From NCBI GenBank assembly GCA_905250115.1, contig CAJNOI010000010.1, positions 436,768 through 500,767 of the forward strand: a DNA stretch of 64,000 nt. The letters run 5' to 3'. The stretch's first letter is position 1; each line of letters opens with the position of its first letter. This DNA is from Adineta steineri. Lineage: Eukaryota; Rotifera; Eurotatoria; Adinetida; Adinetidae. The translations under genes were made by a program, and so were the position numbers. Below, in pieces: positions 23,010 to 36,287 of the stretch. The notes under the pieces were generated by a model that ran no database searches, had not been told where the DNA came from, and was given only the letters and a program-made list of their open reading frames with translations.

Positions 23010-26000
23010 TCACATGTGTGCTGCCGTAGATACAATATTTGTCGTAGTAGTAGGATTAATTGTCGTCGTCGTCGTCGTTGTTATTGATGATGATGTTGTT
23101 GTTGTTGTTATTGTTGTTGTCGGATTTGTATTAGGATTATTTAAACTTGGATTTTTTAAAATACGTTTCGCTCGATAGTCATATACATAGCGACAAAAGA
23201 ATATGTTTTGATTATCGACATTTTTTGATGGTAATAGTCGATGTTGAATAGTGGGAGTATTTCTGTTTAACAGAGATTTTAACTGTCCAACTGATTCAGG
23301 ATGTTCAAAAAGATCTGATGGTTTTTCACGTATACAGTAACTATATAGAGAAAAAAAAAGAGAGGATTCTTATCTAATATTCAAAAGAATATTTTATGTT
23401 AACATTTTAATGGATCAATCATAGACTCATACTTGAGTTCATCATTGATTTCCACAATTACTCGGAAACGGAAACGGAAGCACGATTCCGATTCAATTCA
23501 CACTGTATTACTTAACGCCCGGAACTGTTAAAATCATCAAACACATGTGAAATTTTGATATTGAAAATTAAAAGTATCTCATAGTCGATTTCGAATATGA
23601 CTGTGTCCTTTTTTTGATTAACTTACCGATTATATTCATTAAGATTAAGTACATAGCATTTATCTTCAATACAAGCTACATTAACACAATCCCAATATTT
23701 CGATGCTAACACTTCATTAGATAGAAAATGTTGTTTAACACGTAATGGTAATTCACTATGTTCAGGATGATAATACCAAACAAGTGACATTTGAATTTCA
23801 CCTAAAATAAATTTTTTTATAATTAATTTAAAGAACTTTGTTTTTTCTTCGTCTTACCTGATTCTGGTTCTTCCCAAAACCATTTGACTTTAGCTAAATA
23901 TGGTGTCATACCATTATGTTCAGCATTCTCAGGACGTAATAAAACGCAATCATCTGATTTAATTATATCTTTCTCTATAACATGTCGAATTGATGAATAA
24001 CATTCGCGATAAACCGGCGGTTTGTCAGCCTAAAAAAAAAAAGATATATCTATATTCATTTTTTTTAAATAAATCAATTAATATACATCAATTGAAACTA
24101 ATTTTTGTTCCGATTTTCCAAACAAAGCCCAGTAATGTGAAATTTTTTGTTTTTTTCTTTGATTTGAATTCTTATTTGATCCAACTAATGTAACAGAAGA
24201 TGGTGAATGTGATCGTTTTGTATTTATTATATTTGTTGATGATTTTGATCGTATTGGTAAAGTTGATGATGAATTTGTACGTGATGTACGAGAATTTTTA
24301 CCGGTTAATGTTATAAATGTTGTTGCACTAGCTGTTGCTGCTGATACACTACGACGTTTATGATTACGCTTTAAATTTTCACTACGAATTAATAATTCAT
24401 TATTTGAATTAAGAATATTTGAGACAGGTGAAATAATCGTTGCTGATGTTCCAGTTGAATTTGTTAAACGATGACGTTGATTAGATGGACTTGTATGTAA
24501 ATTAATACCATATGATTTTGTTGGTGATGTTATGATTGAATTAATTGTATATGGTACTCGATCACCAATTGATTGTGTTGGCGAACTGAAAGAGTAGAAC
24601 ACAAATATAAATAGATAGATTTAGAAATGAAAATATATTTACGTATTTGATTTTGATCCAGAATTAATACGTCCTTTAACTGGCGATGCCTTTTTTGGTG
24701 TTATCTTTCTGATAATTCCATCAGATTCATTTATAATAGGTTTTTTTGCTGATAAATGTTTAATAGAAAAATTTAAAGCTTCATTTTCTGTTGTTGGTGA
24801 TGATAATGATGATGATAAATCATTAGTTGAAATTTGTTGATGTTCTTTTTTAACAACATTATTTACACTTAATGGTAGAATTGTTTTAGTTTCAACAAGT
24901 TGTTCTTTATTAACTAAAACACATGATTTTTGAGGAGATAATGGTACTGTTGTTGTTTTAGTTTGATTTGGTGATTTTAATAATGATGATGTATTAGAAG
25001 AAGACGATATTGGAGGATTAGGATTATGTATATGATGATGATGATGTGTATGTAAATGAAATGTTAATGCTTCTTTTTTTGGTGATAGAGATGATTTTGA
25101 TTGTTGATCAAATACAGGTACAATTGATTGTTGTTGTTTAGTATTGCTTGTTGAATTATTTGTATTAATTGTTGATGTTATTACTGTTGATGATTTCTTT
25201 TGTTTAGTTTCTAAATGTGTTGTTGTACGATGACGTGTTATAGATGTTTTATGATGAACAACAGGTTGTGGTGGTGGTGGAAGTGCTGATGGTGGTTGAA
25301 TTAGACAATTAGCTTGTTGACTAAGTAATGATGCTGATGTTGGAAATGTCCAAGCTAAATAAAAATATAAAATATATATATGTGTTTATTATTATTTATG
25401 GAGTAAGTAAAAAAAAAGAAAGAAATCATTACATGATTTTAGAAAATAATATGTTTATAGTTCGATAATCAATTAGTGGAACAATAGAAAGCGTTTTTGA
25501 AAAGAAAGAAAAAATGCAAGAGAAGCATATCGAACAGAATGAGATAGAGAAAATGTATGTGTATGTGTGCGTGAGTTTTGCTGAAGATCTACATACCAAT
25601 AGCTGCTATCAGTCAAAAGGTAATTTTTTTATTCTATCTACAATAACCGAACAATATGGTATTGAATAAGAAGGACTATATGTATACAATTAGCTTTTAG
25701 AAATTTTCGACTATGTACTTTCATCATGAATAATTTACCATAGATATAATATATTTACAAGCAAAGTCTCATCTCTATTTATAACTGATTACTATTTATG
25801 AGACTCAAATGATTCTTTTTCTTTTTTCCCCGCAAATATTGAAATAAAATATAAAGTGAAAAAGAATGTTATATAATAAATAAATAAATAAATAAATGAA
25901 CTATTTGTATACATATCAAGAAAAAAATTACATGCGAGTCATTCATTGATGCATCTTACCAGGATATTGCCAACAAGGCAACAGAGGATAGAATGAACGT

Positions 26001-28325
26001 ATATCAATAGGAAATGCAGCTGCAGCGGCCGCTGCTGCCGCCGCCGCAGCAGCAGCAGCGGATGGTGAAAGAAAAGCTGGATTTGTTGGATTATTGACAT
26101 TATTGGATGGGATTGGTGTTGATGTTGTTGATGAATGTGGATGATGATGATGATGATGATCAAGTGACGAAGAAAGTGGTCGTGACGATAATGATGATGA
26201 TGAAGATGTATTAGCAGTTGTTCCTCCAATAATAGCTGGTGTTATATTTGCAAAAGAATTGATTAAAGGAGTTGATGAAACTGTATGATCTGATACAGTT
26301 ATAGGTGTTGCTAGAAAAATAAAAATAAATTATAAAATCTAATTTTTTATTTAAATTAAAATTTTACCTGTTACTGTATTTGAGCCCTTTATAGATGCTC
26401 GTGATTTTTGAATGAAATTTGTGCTAGTTGTACTAGTATTTGTTGGTTGTTTAAGTAAAGATGTTGGGGGTAATAATGGTGTTGCTTTAGCTGTTGATTT
26501 ACTATGTGTATTATTACTTGTGGTACCACCTGTTGTTGCTGTACTTGTACCAGCAACTGTTGTTGATGATGAATTAGTACCGCCAATAATTGAACCACCA
26601 TTATTTGTTGCTGCACTAGTACTTTGATTGCTATTGCTATTATTTTGACTAATAATAATTCCACGAGTTGATTGTACTTGATCGTTTGTTGTTGTTGTAG
26701 TTGATGATATGGATGATGAAGCACCATGAAATGATTCAAGTGGAATTTCATGTTCAGGAAAAGGTGGTGATAAACGATCATATAATGCTAAGTCTTGTGT
26801 CCATTTAATGAGATTATCACGTTTTGTTGTGTGATATGGAGGTGTTGTACCATGTATACGATCATGTTCAGCTAAAATTGTTTCTGTTAATGATGGATAT
26901 TTTGAATTAGATGTTGTTGTGGTTGTTGTTGATGGTAATTGATGCATAGGTTTTGTTGAAACAGCATTTGATGATTGAGCATATTCAGTTTTATTGGACG
27001 CATTAGCTATTGATGATGCTGGTGCAGCTACACTTGATACAGATGGTGGTGGTGTTACTTTTCGATTTGCTGTTGCTGTAGCTGCTGGTGTTGTTGTTGT
27101 AGTCGGTGTAGTTGCTGTTGCCATTGTTGTTGCAGGCGGTGGAGCTGTTATGGGTGCTGGAGGAACAGATGGAACATTAAATTTAAATGGTTCAATAGAT
27201 GGTTGTTCAGGAGGATCAGGAATAACAGCAATTTGAGGTTCTTCTTTATTTGTAACTGTACTTTTAGTACGACGTCGTCGAGTAGTTGATGCTGAACGTT
27301 CATTAGCTAAGCTATAATTAAAACGACTACGTTCAATTTCATTTTGTTGCATAATCATTGCTGATGCACGTGAACTTGCTTCACGACGTGTACGTGTATG
27401 AATATTTAATTCAGGTTGAACAGGTTGTGGAACAGGTTTAACATCTTCTATTGATGAATTATTTGATACTTTACGTTTACGTCGATTTACTGGTGGTTTT
27501 GTTTTTATTTTTGTACGATGACGTGATGGTCGAATATTTTCATCATCACTATTTTCTTCTTCACTTGTATCTTTATTGTCACTAGTATTGTCATCTGAAG
27601 TTTTATCATTATCATTATTATTATTGATATTATTATCATTGTCGTCATCATCATCATCATCATCATCCTCGTCATTTTCTTCTTGTTTGTCATTATCTTC
27701 ACTACTTTCATCATCAGAGGTAGCTATTGCTGCTGCAGCTACTTTTCGCGCACGTGTTGAACGTGTATTAGCTGCTGCTTGTTTCTTTGTCACTTTTGGT
27801 TTAGTCTAGAAAAAGAAATATAAAAAAAATTAATTCTATTAAAATTTTATTTTTTGTTTTACAAACTTTTGTCTTTTTTCTATTAGTCGTAGTTGGATTA
27901 TTTCGTGACATAGGACTACTATTTGTGGAACGTAATTGTCTTTTGGTTGTTTGTTGTTTTTCATTTGATGGTGGTGAAAGAACATTGGTACAATATTGAA
28001 GAAGAGTTGCAGCTGTTAAACCAGACAAACGTTTTTTTCTTGGTGTTGTTGTTGTTGGTGGTGTTGGTACAGTAGTTGGACGTGTTGATGAACGTGTACT
28101 TGTTGACGAACGCTGTTGAAGACGACGTTTTGTTGGTGAAGATTTTTTATTTGTTTTTACTGGTGTTTTCTTTTGTACAGCACCACTACTAGCACTACTA
28201 CGTGTAATTTTACGAATAGGAACAGATTTTTTCTTTGATTTTGATTTATTATTCGATTGAGAAAATGAAGAAGCAGCAGATATTTTAGCTGCACGAGCGG
28301 CAGCGACACGAGCACGTTGAGACAT
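23010..28325 (-). CDS. BAHD1-like: BAHD1-like heterochromatin protein
   Basis: Nuclear repressor family whose BAH domain reads H3K27me3. Only the last 200 residues are folded: [101 protein letters not shown], and FFCRYVYDYRAKRILKNPS. Each follows vertebrate BAHD1 ([58 protein letters not shown]). The preceding 1000-odd residues are low complexity: basic N-terminus, an Asp/Asn run (27600-27700), Thr/Ser/Pro runs, six His (26143-26160) and 15 Ala (26013-26060). About ten exons; introns of about 290 bp (23343-23630) and 600 bp (25358-25953) hold nothing recognisable apart from an (AAAT)n run near 25880. The first intron most likely uses GTTTGT as donor, which keeps frame. Confidence 0.85.
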
Positions 28326-29500
28326 TAGTTAAGAAAAGGAAAAATGCACGTGTTCTGACAAATATTATTAAATTATATTTGGTTATTTATTTTTTTTACA
28401 AATATTGGTGGCTAATGCATCTAAAATAATGAACATTAATTAAAATAATATATATATATATGAATCGATGATCATTTGCATGGCAAAATTTTCTATACCA
28501 TAGAGAATAAACAACAAAAAAGCAATTGCCATTGGGCTCGTTTATGAGTCCTAAGAGAGTTTTGAAGAGAAGGATACTTGTTTATATATTATCATAAAAA
28601 TACATCTCAACTTAATCTTTAGATATTTTATTGAAAATATTAGTTAATAAGTAAAAAATAATTCATATTAAAAATTTTTTATAATTATGTTAAAGATGTC
28701 GCTATTTTTCAGTAGAACGATGCGTTACATACATCGATCACACAGATACACATAAGAAACAAAAAATTGTTGAATTCTTTACTCGCAATTTTTTTTCTGC
28801 ACAAACAAACTTCGAATAGGAGTCAAAGAAATTGAACATTGGCATCCAAATAATTGTTGATATAATATATTAAATCATGATCCAATATCTAAGAATTTCA
28901 AATGTACGTTTTCTCTTAAACGGCTGTAATCTAACGATACAGCAATTTCTATATATTTTCAAAAAAGAAATATGGTTATGAAGAAAGACGAAATATTCGT
29001 TCTAGCATATCCGCCCATACAAATCGTATACAATCTTGTTATTGTGTATATAATAATTACAGGCATATACAATCGTAATACAGAGCTTTGTGAACCAATC
29101 GACAGCAATGATATTATTTTCGAGCGTATATATCCATTCTATTTACTTGTTTCTATATACGATATGTCACAATCGTTACTTCATTCCTTTTATATCGAAT
29201 ATGTATAAATCAATTCGATTATTTTTCCGATTAAATATCTCAGTGAATTACTGGCTAAAATCATAATACAAAAAAAACAAAATATATTGAGTTGAAAATA
29301 TCTCTCAAGAAAAGTAGAACTAAATATTTGTTTTATTTTTCAAATGAAAAAAGTAAACACAGCAAATATACATTTAGGATTGCTTTATACAAAAAAAAAA
29401 GAAAGAAAATAATCTATGAAGTTTAAGCAATCATTGAATTTATATACAAAATGATATTTTAATTTGTTTTATCTTAATAACTAAATTAAATTTTTGATAA
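28326..29500. other. Intergenic, no gene seen
   Basis: 1.17 kb of AT-rich sequence between two minus-strand genes. It holds the BAHD1-like promoter side and the 3' flank of the Rel-like gene. A 78-codon plus-strand ORF at 28972-29208 has no domain, no homologue I recognise and unusual composition; I do not call it. An (AT)n run lies near 28448. Confidence 0.55.
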
Positions 29501-30692
29501 TTATAAAGATGATGATATTAGTAATTTTTTACATTCCGTTCCTTCTTCTATAAGAAAACAATTAAACAAAAAGTTAGAATTATCATTTTCTACCTTCTAG
29601 TAATTCATCTGATCGACATGAAACATTTAAATCAATAAATTCATCGGTTTGATGACATCGAAATACCAAACGAAAATCAAGTTGAGATTTTTTTAATTGA
29701 TAATTAGCAATCTTATTTTTAGCATTATTACCAATGAATGGATATACAATACCATAGTTATCTAAAGAAATAATAAAATAAAATAAATCTGTAAATTAAT
29801 TTTAGCTTACCAAATAAATCTAAATTATTCATAACTTTAAGGTTACATTGTTTGAGACGTGTAAGAATGATATTAGGAAATCTTAAAAAAAGAAAATAAT
29901 ATAATTCAATGAAATTTTAAGATTACATACTGTTTTGAATGCGAACAAATTTCTTCTTTATTCAATTTGTAATAGATTGATGGTGGTTTTATTATAACAT
30001 CAGCATGTGTTTTTTTCTTTGGAGGTGAATATAGAAGTGGATATGGATGAATAAATGAAAGATTTTGATAAGGAACTGTAAGACGAGTAACACGAATGAA
30101 AAATTCATTGGAATCAGGTAAATTAATAGGAAGCTAAAAAATAAATACATCTGTATAATATCATTAGTAAAGTTTCTTCTTTAGAAGAAATACCGCATTT
30201 GTTTATTTCTAATGACAAGCAATTAAACTATATCATCTATCCGAAACGATAATATGTATTTGTAAACTAAAAGGCAACCTAACCTTTTCTCATTTTAATA
30301 TCATCATTCATAATGAGTGCATAAACTAATCATCATATCATATGCTATTTATAGGTATATTTGATAGACGAAATATTTCTTTTTTCTATTGCTATCTTAT
30401 TTACATTATAACTTAATAATTGATATATTTATAGTGAAGAGGTATAGTTCAGTTGAACTATATATATGTTTCATTTCTGTATATGACTTACATCGATTGT
30501 CACATGTCGACCATGTGTTCCTTTCAAATAACGTCCGGAAATATTCTTTTTCGTTTTCTTCTTCGTATTTACTATATTACCGTCAAGTGGTGAATTTGTA
30601 ATTTCACTTAAATAACGAACATGATAGATAGGTTCAGGAGGATTACTAAATGATATTGAAAAACACGAATGATAATACGAATCAAATGCAAT
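29501..30692 (-). CDS. Rel-homology-like DNA-binding protein (5' end in gap)
   Basis: Five exons in consistent phase; the 5' part is lost in the N gap at 30714. The first visible exon contains EPIYHVRYLSEITNSPLDGN, resembling the Rel DNA-recognition loop RFRYxCEGxSxGxxPG, with one Arg, Tyr and Glu kept. The next has FFIRVTRLTVPYQNLSFIHPYPLL, like the VxLVTxxPPxxxHPHxLVG strand pair. LDFRLVFRCHQTDEFIDLNVS resembles the last strands of the Rel N-terminal domain or of NFAT (RVRLVFRVH). The family call is by motif only. Translation stops about 15 codons after this, so the second (dimerisation, IPT) half of a Rel region is absent. A basic insert (NTKKKTKKNISGRYLKG) follows the recognition loop. 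Alternative: another immunoglobulin-fold transcription factor. Confidence 0.55.
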
Positions 30693-30713
30693 CTAAAATA
30701 TAATAATTAATAT

Positions 30714-30813
30714 NNNNNNNNNNNNNNNNNNNNNNNNNNNNNNNNNNNNNNNNNNNNNNNNNNNNNNNNNNNNNNNNNNNNNNNNNNNNNNNNNNNNNNN
30801 NNNNNNNNNNNNN
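30714..30813. other. Assembly gap (100 N)
   Basis: Exactly 100 unknown bases, the usual placeholder for a gap of unknown length. It removes the 5' end of the Rel-like gene; flanks may not be truly adjacent. Confidence 0.98.
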
Positions 30814-31382
30814 TGTAGTTGTCTCTTTTCTTAGCTCATACCTATATCCGCACACCCTCAATGAAACAGGTTCACATTTCATCATACTCAATTGACTAGA
30901 AATTGTGACTGGATCAATTGATGAATCTAACTCAAAGTTACGTGAAGCATTTTTCAAAGCTGCAGAGAACAATTTGAAGAAGTTAAAAGTATATTAATTA
31001 TAATATAATTTTTATTTAAATATTTTTTTTTGTTTTTATTCTTATATTTGTTTTTTTCTCCTCTCATTGCTAAAATATCTGCTTTGATTGGCTTTTTTGT
31101 TTAAAAAAACAAACATCATCATTAAAATTTCTTTTTTTTAATTGTATGAATAGATTCACATTTTTCAATTTCATGAAAAAATTATATTTCGATTAGCTGA
31201 TTAAGAAAGTGTTGATATTTTTCTTGTATATCTCGATAATACACATGGATTTGTTCGTTTATTTGATTTTTTTAATCGATCACGTGTATATATATATATG
31301 CAAACATATACAGTCTAACATTGATATTGTCATTCTAAAATAAATAAATCAGAATTAGCAACTCTAATCAATGGAATAAGAT
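30814..31382. other. Gap flank and beta-tubulin 5' region; possible orphan exon
   Basis: On the minus strand 30842-30962 is open between an acceptor-like CTCTGCAG and a donor-like GTATGAG and would encode about 38 residues (KNASRNFELDSSIDPVTISS...). It could be an upstream exon of the Rel-like gene, but the intervening gap prevents testing this. The remainder up to 31382 is AT-rich tubulin upstream DNA with an (AT)n run near 31290. Confidence 0.3.
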
Positions 31383-33304
31383 ATGCGTGAAATTCTGAAT
31401 ATCTCTATTGGGCAATGTGGTAATCAAATTGCTGGAAAAGTAATAAAGAAAAAATATTATAATACAATCATTTGATGATATATTCTAGTTCTGGGAAGTT
31501 GTTGCTGGTGAACATGGTCTGTCTCCAATTGGAGTTTATGGTGGTGATTCTGATTTACAACTTGAACGTATCAATGTTTATTTCAGTGAAGCAACAGGTG
31601 ATACAAAATCAAAATAGTTTTCAATGAATATAATAAAAAGAAAGAACAATGAATATTCTAGGTGGTAAATATGTTCCACGTGCAATCTTATGTGATCTTG
31701 ACACAGGTTCAATTGATTGTATACGTGCTTCATGTTACGGTCAAATGTTTCGACCCGATAATTTTGTATTTGGAACAGGTGGTGCAGGCAATAATTGGGC
31801 TAAAGGTTTATACGATATACAAGAAATGAAATTTTATGATAAGTTATTTTTTCTTTTAGGTTATTATGGTGAAGGAGCTGAAACAATTGATTATATGTTA
31901 GATGCTATTCGTCGAGAAGTTGAAAATACCGATTGTATGCAAGGTAAGAATGATAGTATTTCATTATTATTATTATTATTTTTGCTTAATCAGGTTTTCA
32001 AATTATGCAAAGTATTGGTGGTGGATCAGGTTCTGGTCTTGGTTCACTTGTATTGAATCGTTTACGTGAAGAATATCCTGATCGTAAATATTCTATTCAA
32101 ATATAATTCTAAATATTTTATTTGAATTTTAAGGAATGATTGTTGGTTATAGTGTTTTTCCATCACCACAAGTATCAGAATCTATTGTTGAACCATATAA
32201 TGCTATGCTTGCTGCTCAATATCATATTGAATCAACTGATATGCTAATATGTTTCGATAATGAAGCACTTTATGATATCTGTACTCGATCACTTAAAATT
32301 ACTTTTCCTACAATGAATGATCGTATACCATCATTAAATATTTAGAAATTATTTTATTCTTATTTATATTGTAGTCAATCATCTTATTGCTAGTACAATG
32401 TCTGGTCTTACAACATGTCTTCGTTTTCCTGGTTACTCATCTATTACAAAAAAATTTTTTTCTAAGATTTATTTTTTTTTAGGTCAATTAAATGCTGATT
32501 TAAGAAAATTAGCTGTTAATATGGTTCCATTTCCACGTTTACATTTTTTTATGTCATCTTTAGCACCATTAACATCTCGAAGTGGTCAATCATATCGTGC
32601 TATGTCTGTTCTTGAATTAGTTCATCAAGTATTTAATCCTCGAAATGTCATGTGTGCTGTTGATCCACGACAAGGACGATATCTTACTGTTGGTAAATAT
32701 ATAATTTAATATTTTATTTTAATAAACTGAATTTTTCTTTTGAATACTTTAGCATTAGTTTTTCGTGGTCGTTTATCAATGCGTGAAATTGATGAACAAA
32801 TGTTACATGTACAAAATCGTAATTCTCAATATTTTGTTGAATGGATTCCTAATAATGTTAAAACAGCTGTTTGTGATATTCCACCAAAAGGATGTCGAAT
32901 GTCTTGTACATTTCTCGGTAAATGAATTTATTCAATATGAATAAATGAAAAACTATTTCTATTTATTCTAAAGCAAATAATACAGCTATTGAACAATTAT
33001 TTAAAAAAATTTGTCAACAATTTTGTGCTATGTATAAGAGAAAAGCATTTCTACATTGGTACACAGCCGAAGGGTAAATAAATTTTTGAATAAAAAACAC
33101 AGACATTTTTGTTTTTTTGAATTTTATATATAGAATGGATGAAAATGAATTTACTGATGGTAAATAAATTATAAATCGAGTACATATGAATTTTCTGTTT
33201 TTTTTTATTTAGCTGAAGCTAGTTTAAATGATATTATTAGTGAATATCAACAGATTAGTAATTATGAATCTGTTGATCCAATGGTAGATTCTTTATCGAA
33301 ATAA
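31383..33304 (+). CDS. Divergent beta-tubulin
   Basis: About 440 residues in roughly eleven exons. Beta-class features: MREI start, [62 protein letters not shown], the GTP loop [10 protein letters not shown] (usually GGGTGSGMGT), [20 protein letters not shown] and [21 protein letters not shown]. Helix H12 reads [14 protein letters not shown] sequence ([20 protein letters not shown]). The C-terminus after SEYQQ is [16 protein letters not shown], so the acidic Glu-rich tail that carries polyglutamylation and binds motors and MAPs is absent. Many substitutions in otherwise invariant stretches (for example [21 protein letters not shown]) point to a specialised, perhaps tissue-restricted isotype. 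All joins hold frame, so it is not an evident pseudogene. Confidence 0.93.
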
Positions 33305-33603
33305 AATAATATATATATATATTCGATAAAACATATTGAAATCATTTTATTATTTGTATCTGTTAAAATTAATAATAAAATTTTGATGCATATTATTTTT
33401 CTTTTGATTAATGCCATTTATAGTGTAGAATGACATCTTATGAGTATTCACCGTTGGTTACTTTGCATCCATTAACAGAATCCTAGACAGCTGATTGACA
33501 ACCAAAGATAAATAATCAAACGAACTGACGGACTTTTAGTACGCCTTATCATAAAGTTTGCAAACCTAGTCAACTAAATGTCTTATATCATTTAGTTAAC
33601 AAA

Positions 33604-36287
33604 ATGTATTCATTACGTTCTCGTCGAGCGAAAATTCTACTTGCAACATCATCATTTGCTTTAATTGCCTATCTTATTCGTCGCTATCGTCGATATATTT
33701 TATTAAAAAAACGACGTACTCTTACAAATTCACGAGAACAAACGACAACTAATGTTACGCCATTAACTCGTAAAACGCTTAATAAACAATTTTTTCATCA
33801 AATTCGAATACTTATTCGTATTCTTATTCCACGTATAAGAAGTGATTCGTTTCTTATATTAATAGTACATTTAACAACACTTATATCTCGAACATTTCTT
33901 TCAATTTATATAGCACATCTTGATGGTGCTATTGTTAAATCATTAGTACAACGAAATCCACGTAATTTCCTACGTGCAATAAGTATTTTCGTTAGTGTTG
34001 CCATTCCAGCTAGTTTTATAAATAGTTTAATACGTTTTGCTGAATCAAAATTATCATTAGCATTTCGTTCAAAATTAACTCGTCATGCATATGACGCTTA
34101 TTTTCGTGTAAGTTTTATAATTTCATTCTATTTTGTAGTAAATTTTTAAACATTTTAATCTATTAATTTAGAATCAAACATATTATCGAGTATCAACTTT
34201 GGATAGTCGACTGCTTACACCAGATCAAAATTTAACAGATGATATTGAAACATTTACATCGACATTAACTCATTTGTTTTCACATTTAACAAAACCATTT
34301 TTTGATATTGCTGTTATATCATGGTCTCTTGTTTCAATGGTTCGACAAAGAAAAAATGCACGAGGTCTTAAAGGTAATTATATTCATATTCTAATGCGAT
34401 ATGATTTATCTCTTTTCTATTGCAGAGGTTCCCGGTATGATCTTGATAGTTATTATAATTACATTTATGGCTCTTCGAAGATTATCACCTCGATTTGGTA
34501 AACTTGTTTCTGAAGAAGCTAGAAGACGTGGTATACTTCGTTTTGCTCATACAAGAGTTATTGCTAATGCTGAAGAAATAGCTTTTTTTGATGGTCATGA
34601 AGTATATTATTGAATCTTTTTCTATGAAAACAAAAAACATAATAGCTTAATTTTATAAATATAATAGGTTGAAAAAAGTTGGATTTTAAAATTATATGAT
34701 CAATTACGTGAACAAACAAATTCAATTATTAAGAAAAAATTATGGTTTGTTATGCTTGAACAATTTTTAATGAAATATTTTTGGCATGCATGTAAGTTAA
34801 AATAACAAAAGATATATTTTGTATAGTTAATCAATTGTTATATATTCAGGTGGAATGGTAACTATTGCTATACCTTTTCTTACATATGATGGACCAGCAG
34901 AAACAGATGGTAAATTAAATTTCTATTATCAATAATTATAAACATAAAAACTTCAATTTTAGATCCAATTGGAGATCCACTTGGTATTAGTGCTCGTACA
35001 GAAGCATTTACAGTTAGTAAAAATTTATTAACTTCTGGTGCTGATGCACTTGAACGTATTATATCATCATATAAAGAAGTAAGATTTATAAAATTAAAGA
35101 AAAGATTATCAATAAATGAGAAATTATTTTATAAAGATTGCAGAATTAGCTGGACATACAGATCGAGTTTATACAATGCTTCATGTTTTTGATGATTGTG
35201 CTCATTCAAATTATCAACGTACACCTATAATACCAAGTGAAAATCCAAGTGAATGTTCATCCGCACTTGCAAAAAGAAAAATATCTGTTGATCATCGAGC
35301 AAGTTAGTTTAAAAAATCGAAATAAATAAAATAAAACTCTATTTTATATGTTCTATAATTTAATAGAAGGTGAAATAATTGAATCTGATGAAGATATTAT
35401 TGCTGAAAATGTTCCAATTATTACACCAAATGGTGATATTATTGTTGAAAGTCTTTCTTTAAAAGTAAACAAATTTTTAAATAAGAAAAATGTCATCGAT
35501 TTTTATTATTTAGATTACACCAGCTATGCATGTTCTTATCACTGGACCTAATGGTTGTGGTAAATCATCATTTTTTCGAATTGTTCGAGGTTTATGGCCT
35601 ATTTATTCTGGTCGTCTTTATCGACCAGATCCATCCAATTTTTTTCTTATACCTCAACGACCTTACATGTGTCCAGGTACATTACGTGATCAAATTATTT
35701 ATCCGCATACAGTTGATAATGCATTCGTTGATGATAGTCAATTAATGGAAATTCTTAATAATGTTGAATTACAATATATTGTACAACGTGAAGGTGGTTT
35801 AAATGCTGAACGTGATTGGAAAGATATTTTATCAGGTGGAGAAAAACAACGTCTCGGTTTAGCTAGAATTTTCTATCATCAACCACGTTATGCTTTACTT
35901 GATGAATGTACAAGTGCTGTATCAATTGATGTTGAAGGAAAAATTTATGAACGAGCAAAACAATTAGGAATTTCATTACTTACTATCACACATCGACCAT
36001 CTCTTTGGTTAGTAAATTTCTAATGAATTATTATAAAATAATATTTATTTTTATATTGTGATATAAATAGGGCTTATCATACACATTTACTTCAATTTGA
36101 TGGTAATGGTCGATGGACATTTGAAGTACTTAATACAGAAAAACTTTTGACATTAAAAGATGAAAAAGAACGTCTAGAATCACAATTAGCTGGTATACCA
36201 GAAATTCAAAAACGTTTAAATGAATTAACTCAATTAATTGGTGAAGATATAATAACGACAACAGAAAATGAAGAGAATGATGATTAA
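33604..36287 (+). CDS. ABCD1/2-like: Peroxisomal ABC half transporter (ABCD1/2 type)
   Basis: Imports very-long-chain acyl-CoA into peroxisomes in known homologues. About 680 residues in nine or ten exons. The membrane domain comes first ([44 protein letters not shown], then the EAA-like [32 protein letters not shown]). Then the nucleotide-binding domain: Walker [11 protein letters not shown]-loop [19 protein letters not shown], signature [13 protein letters not shown], Walker [13 protein letters not shown], and the H-loop TITHRPSLW. The C-terminus has the coiled-coil-like [24 protein letters not shown] found in ABCD1/2. All catalytic motifs are intact. A basic N-terminus with hydrophobic stretch suits PEX19-type targeting. 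Confidence 0.96.

Noticed and set aside
22867..23178. 103-codon plus-strand ORF with Val-rich tail
   Set aside because: It is antisense to the last BAHD1-like exon; the Val run is the complement of a Thr run.
26994..27236. Plus-strand Gly/Ala/Val-rich ORF
   Set aside because: Antisense shadow of the low-complexity BAHD1-like exon.
28972..29208. 78-codon plus-strand ORF in the BAHD1/Rel intergenic region
   Set aside because: No domain, no splice or promoter context, composition as expected from AT-rich non-coding DNA.
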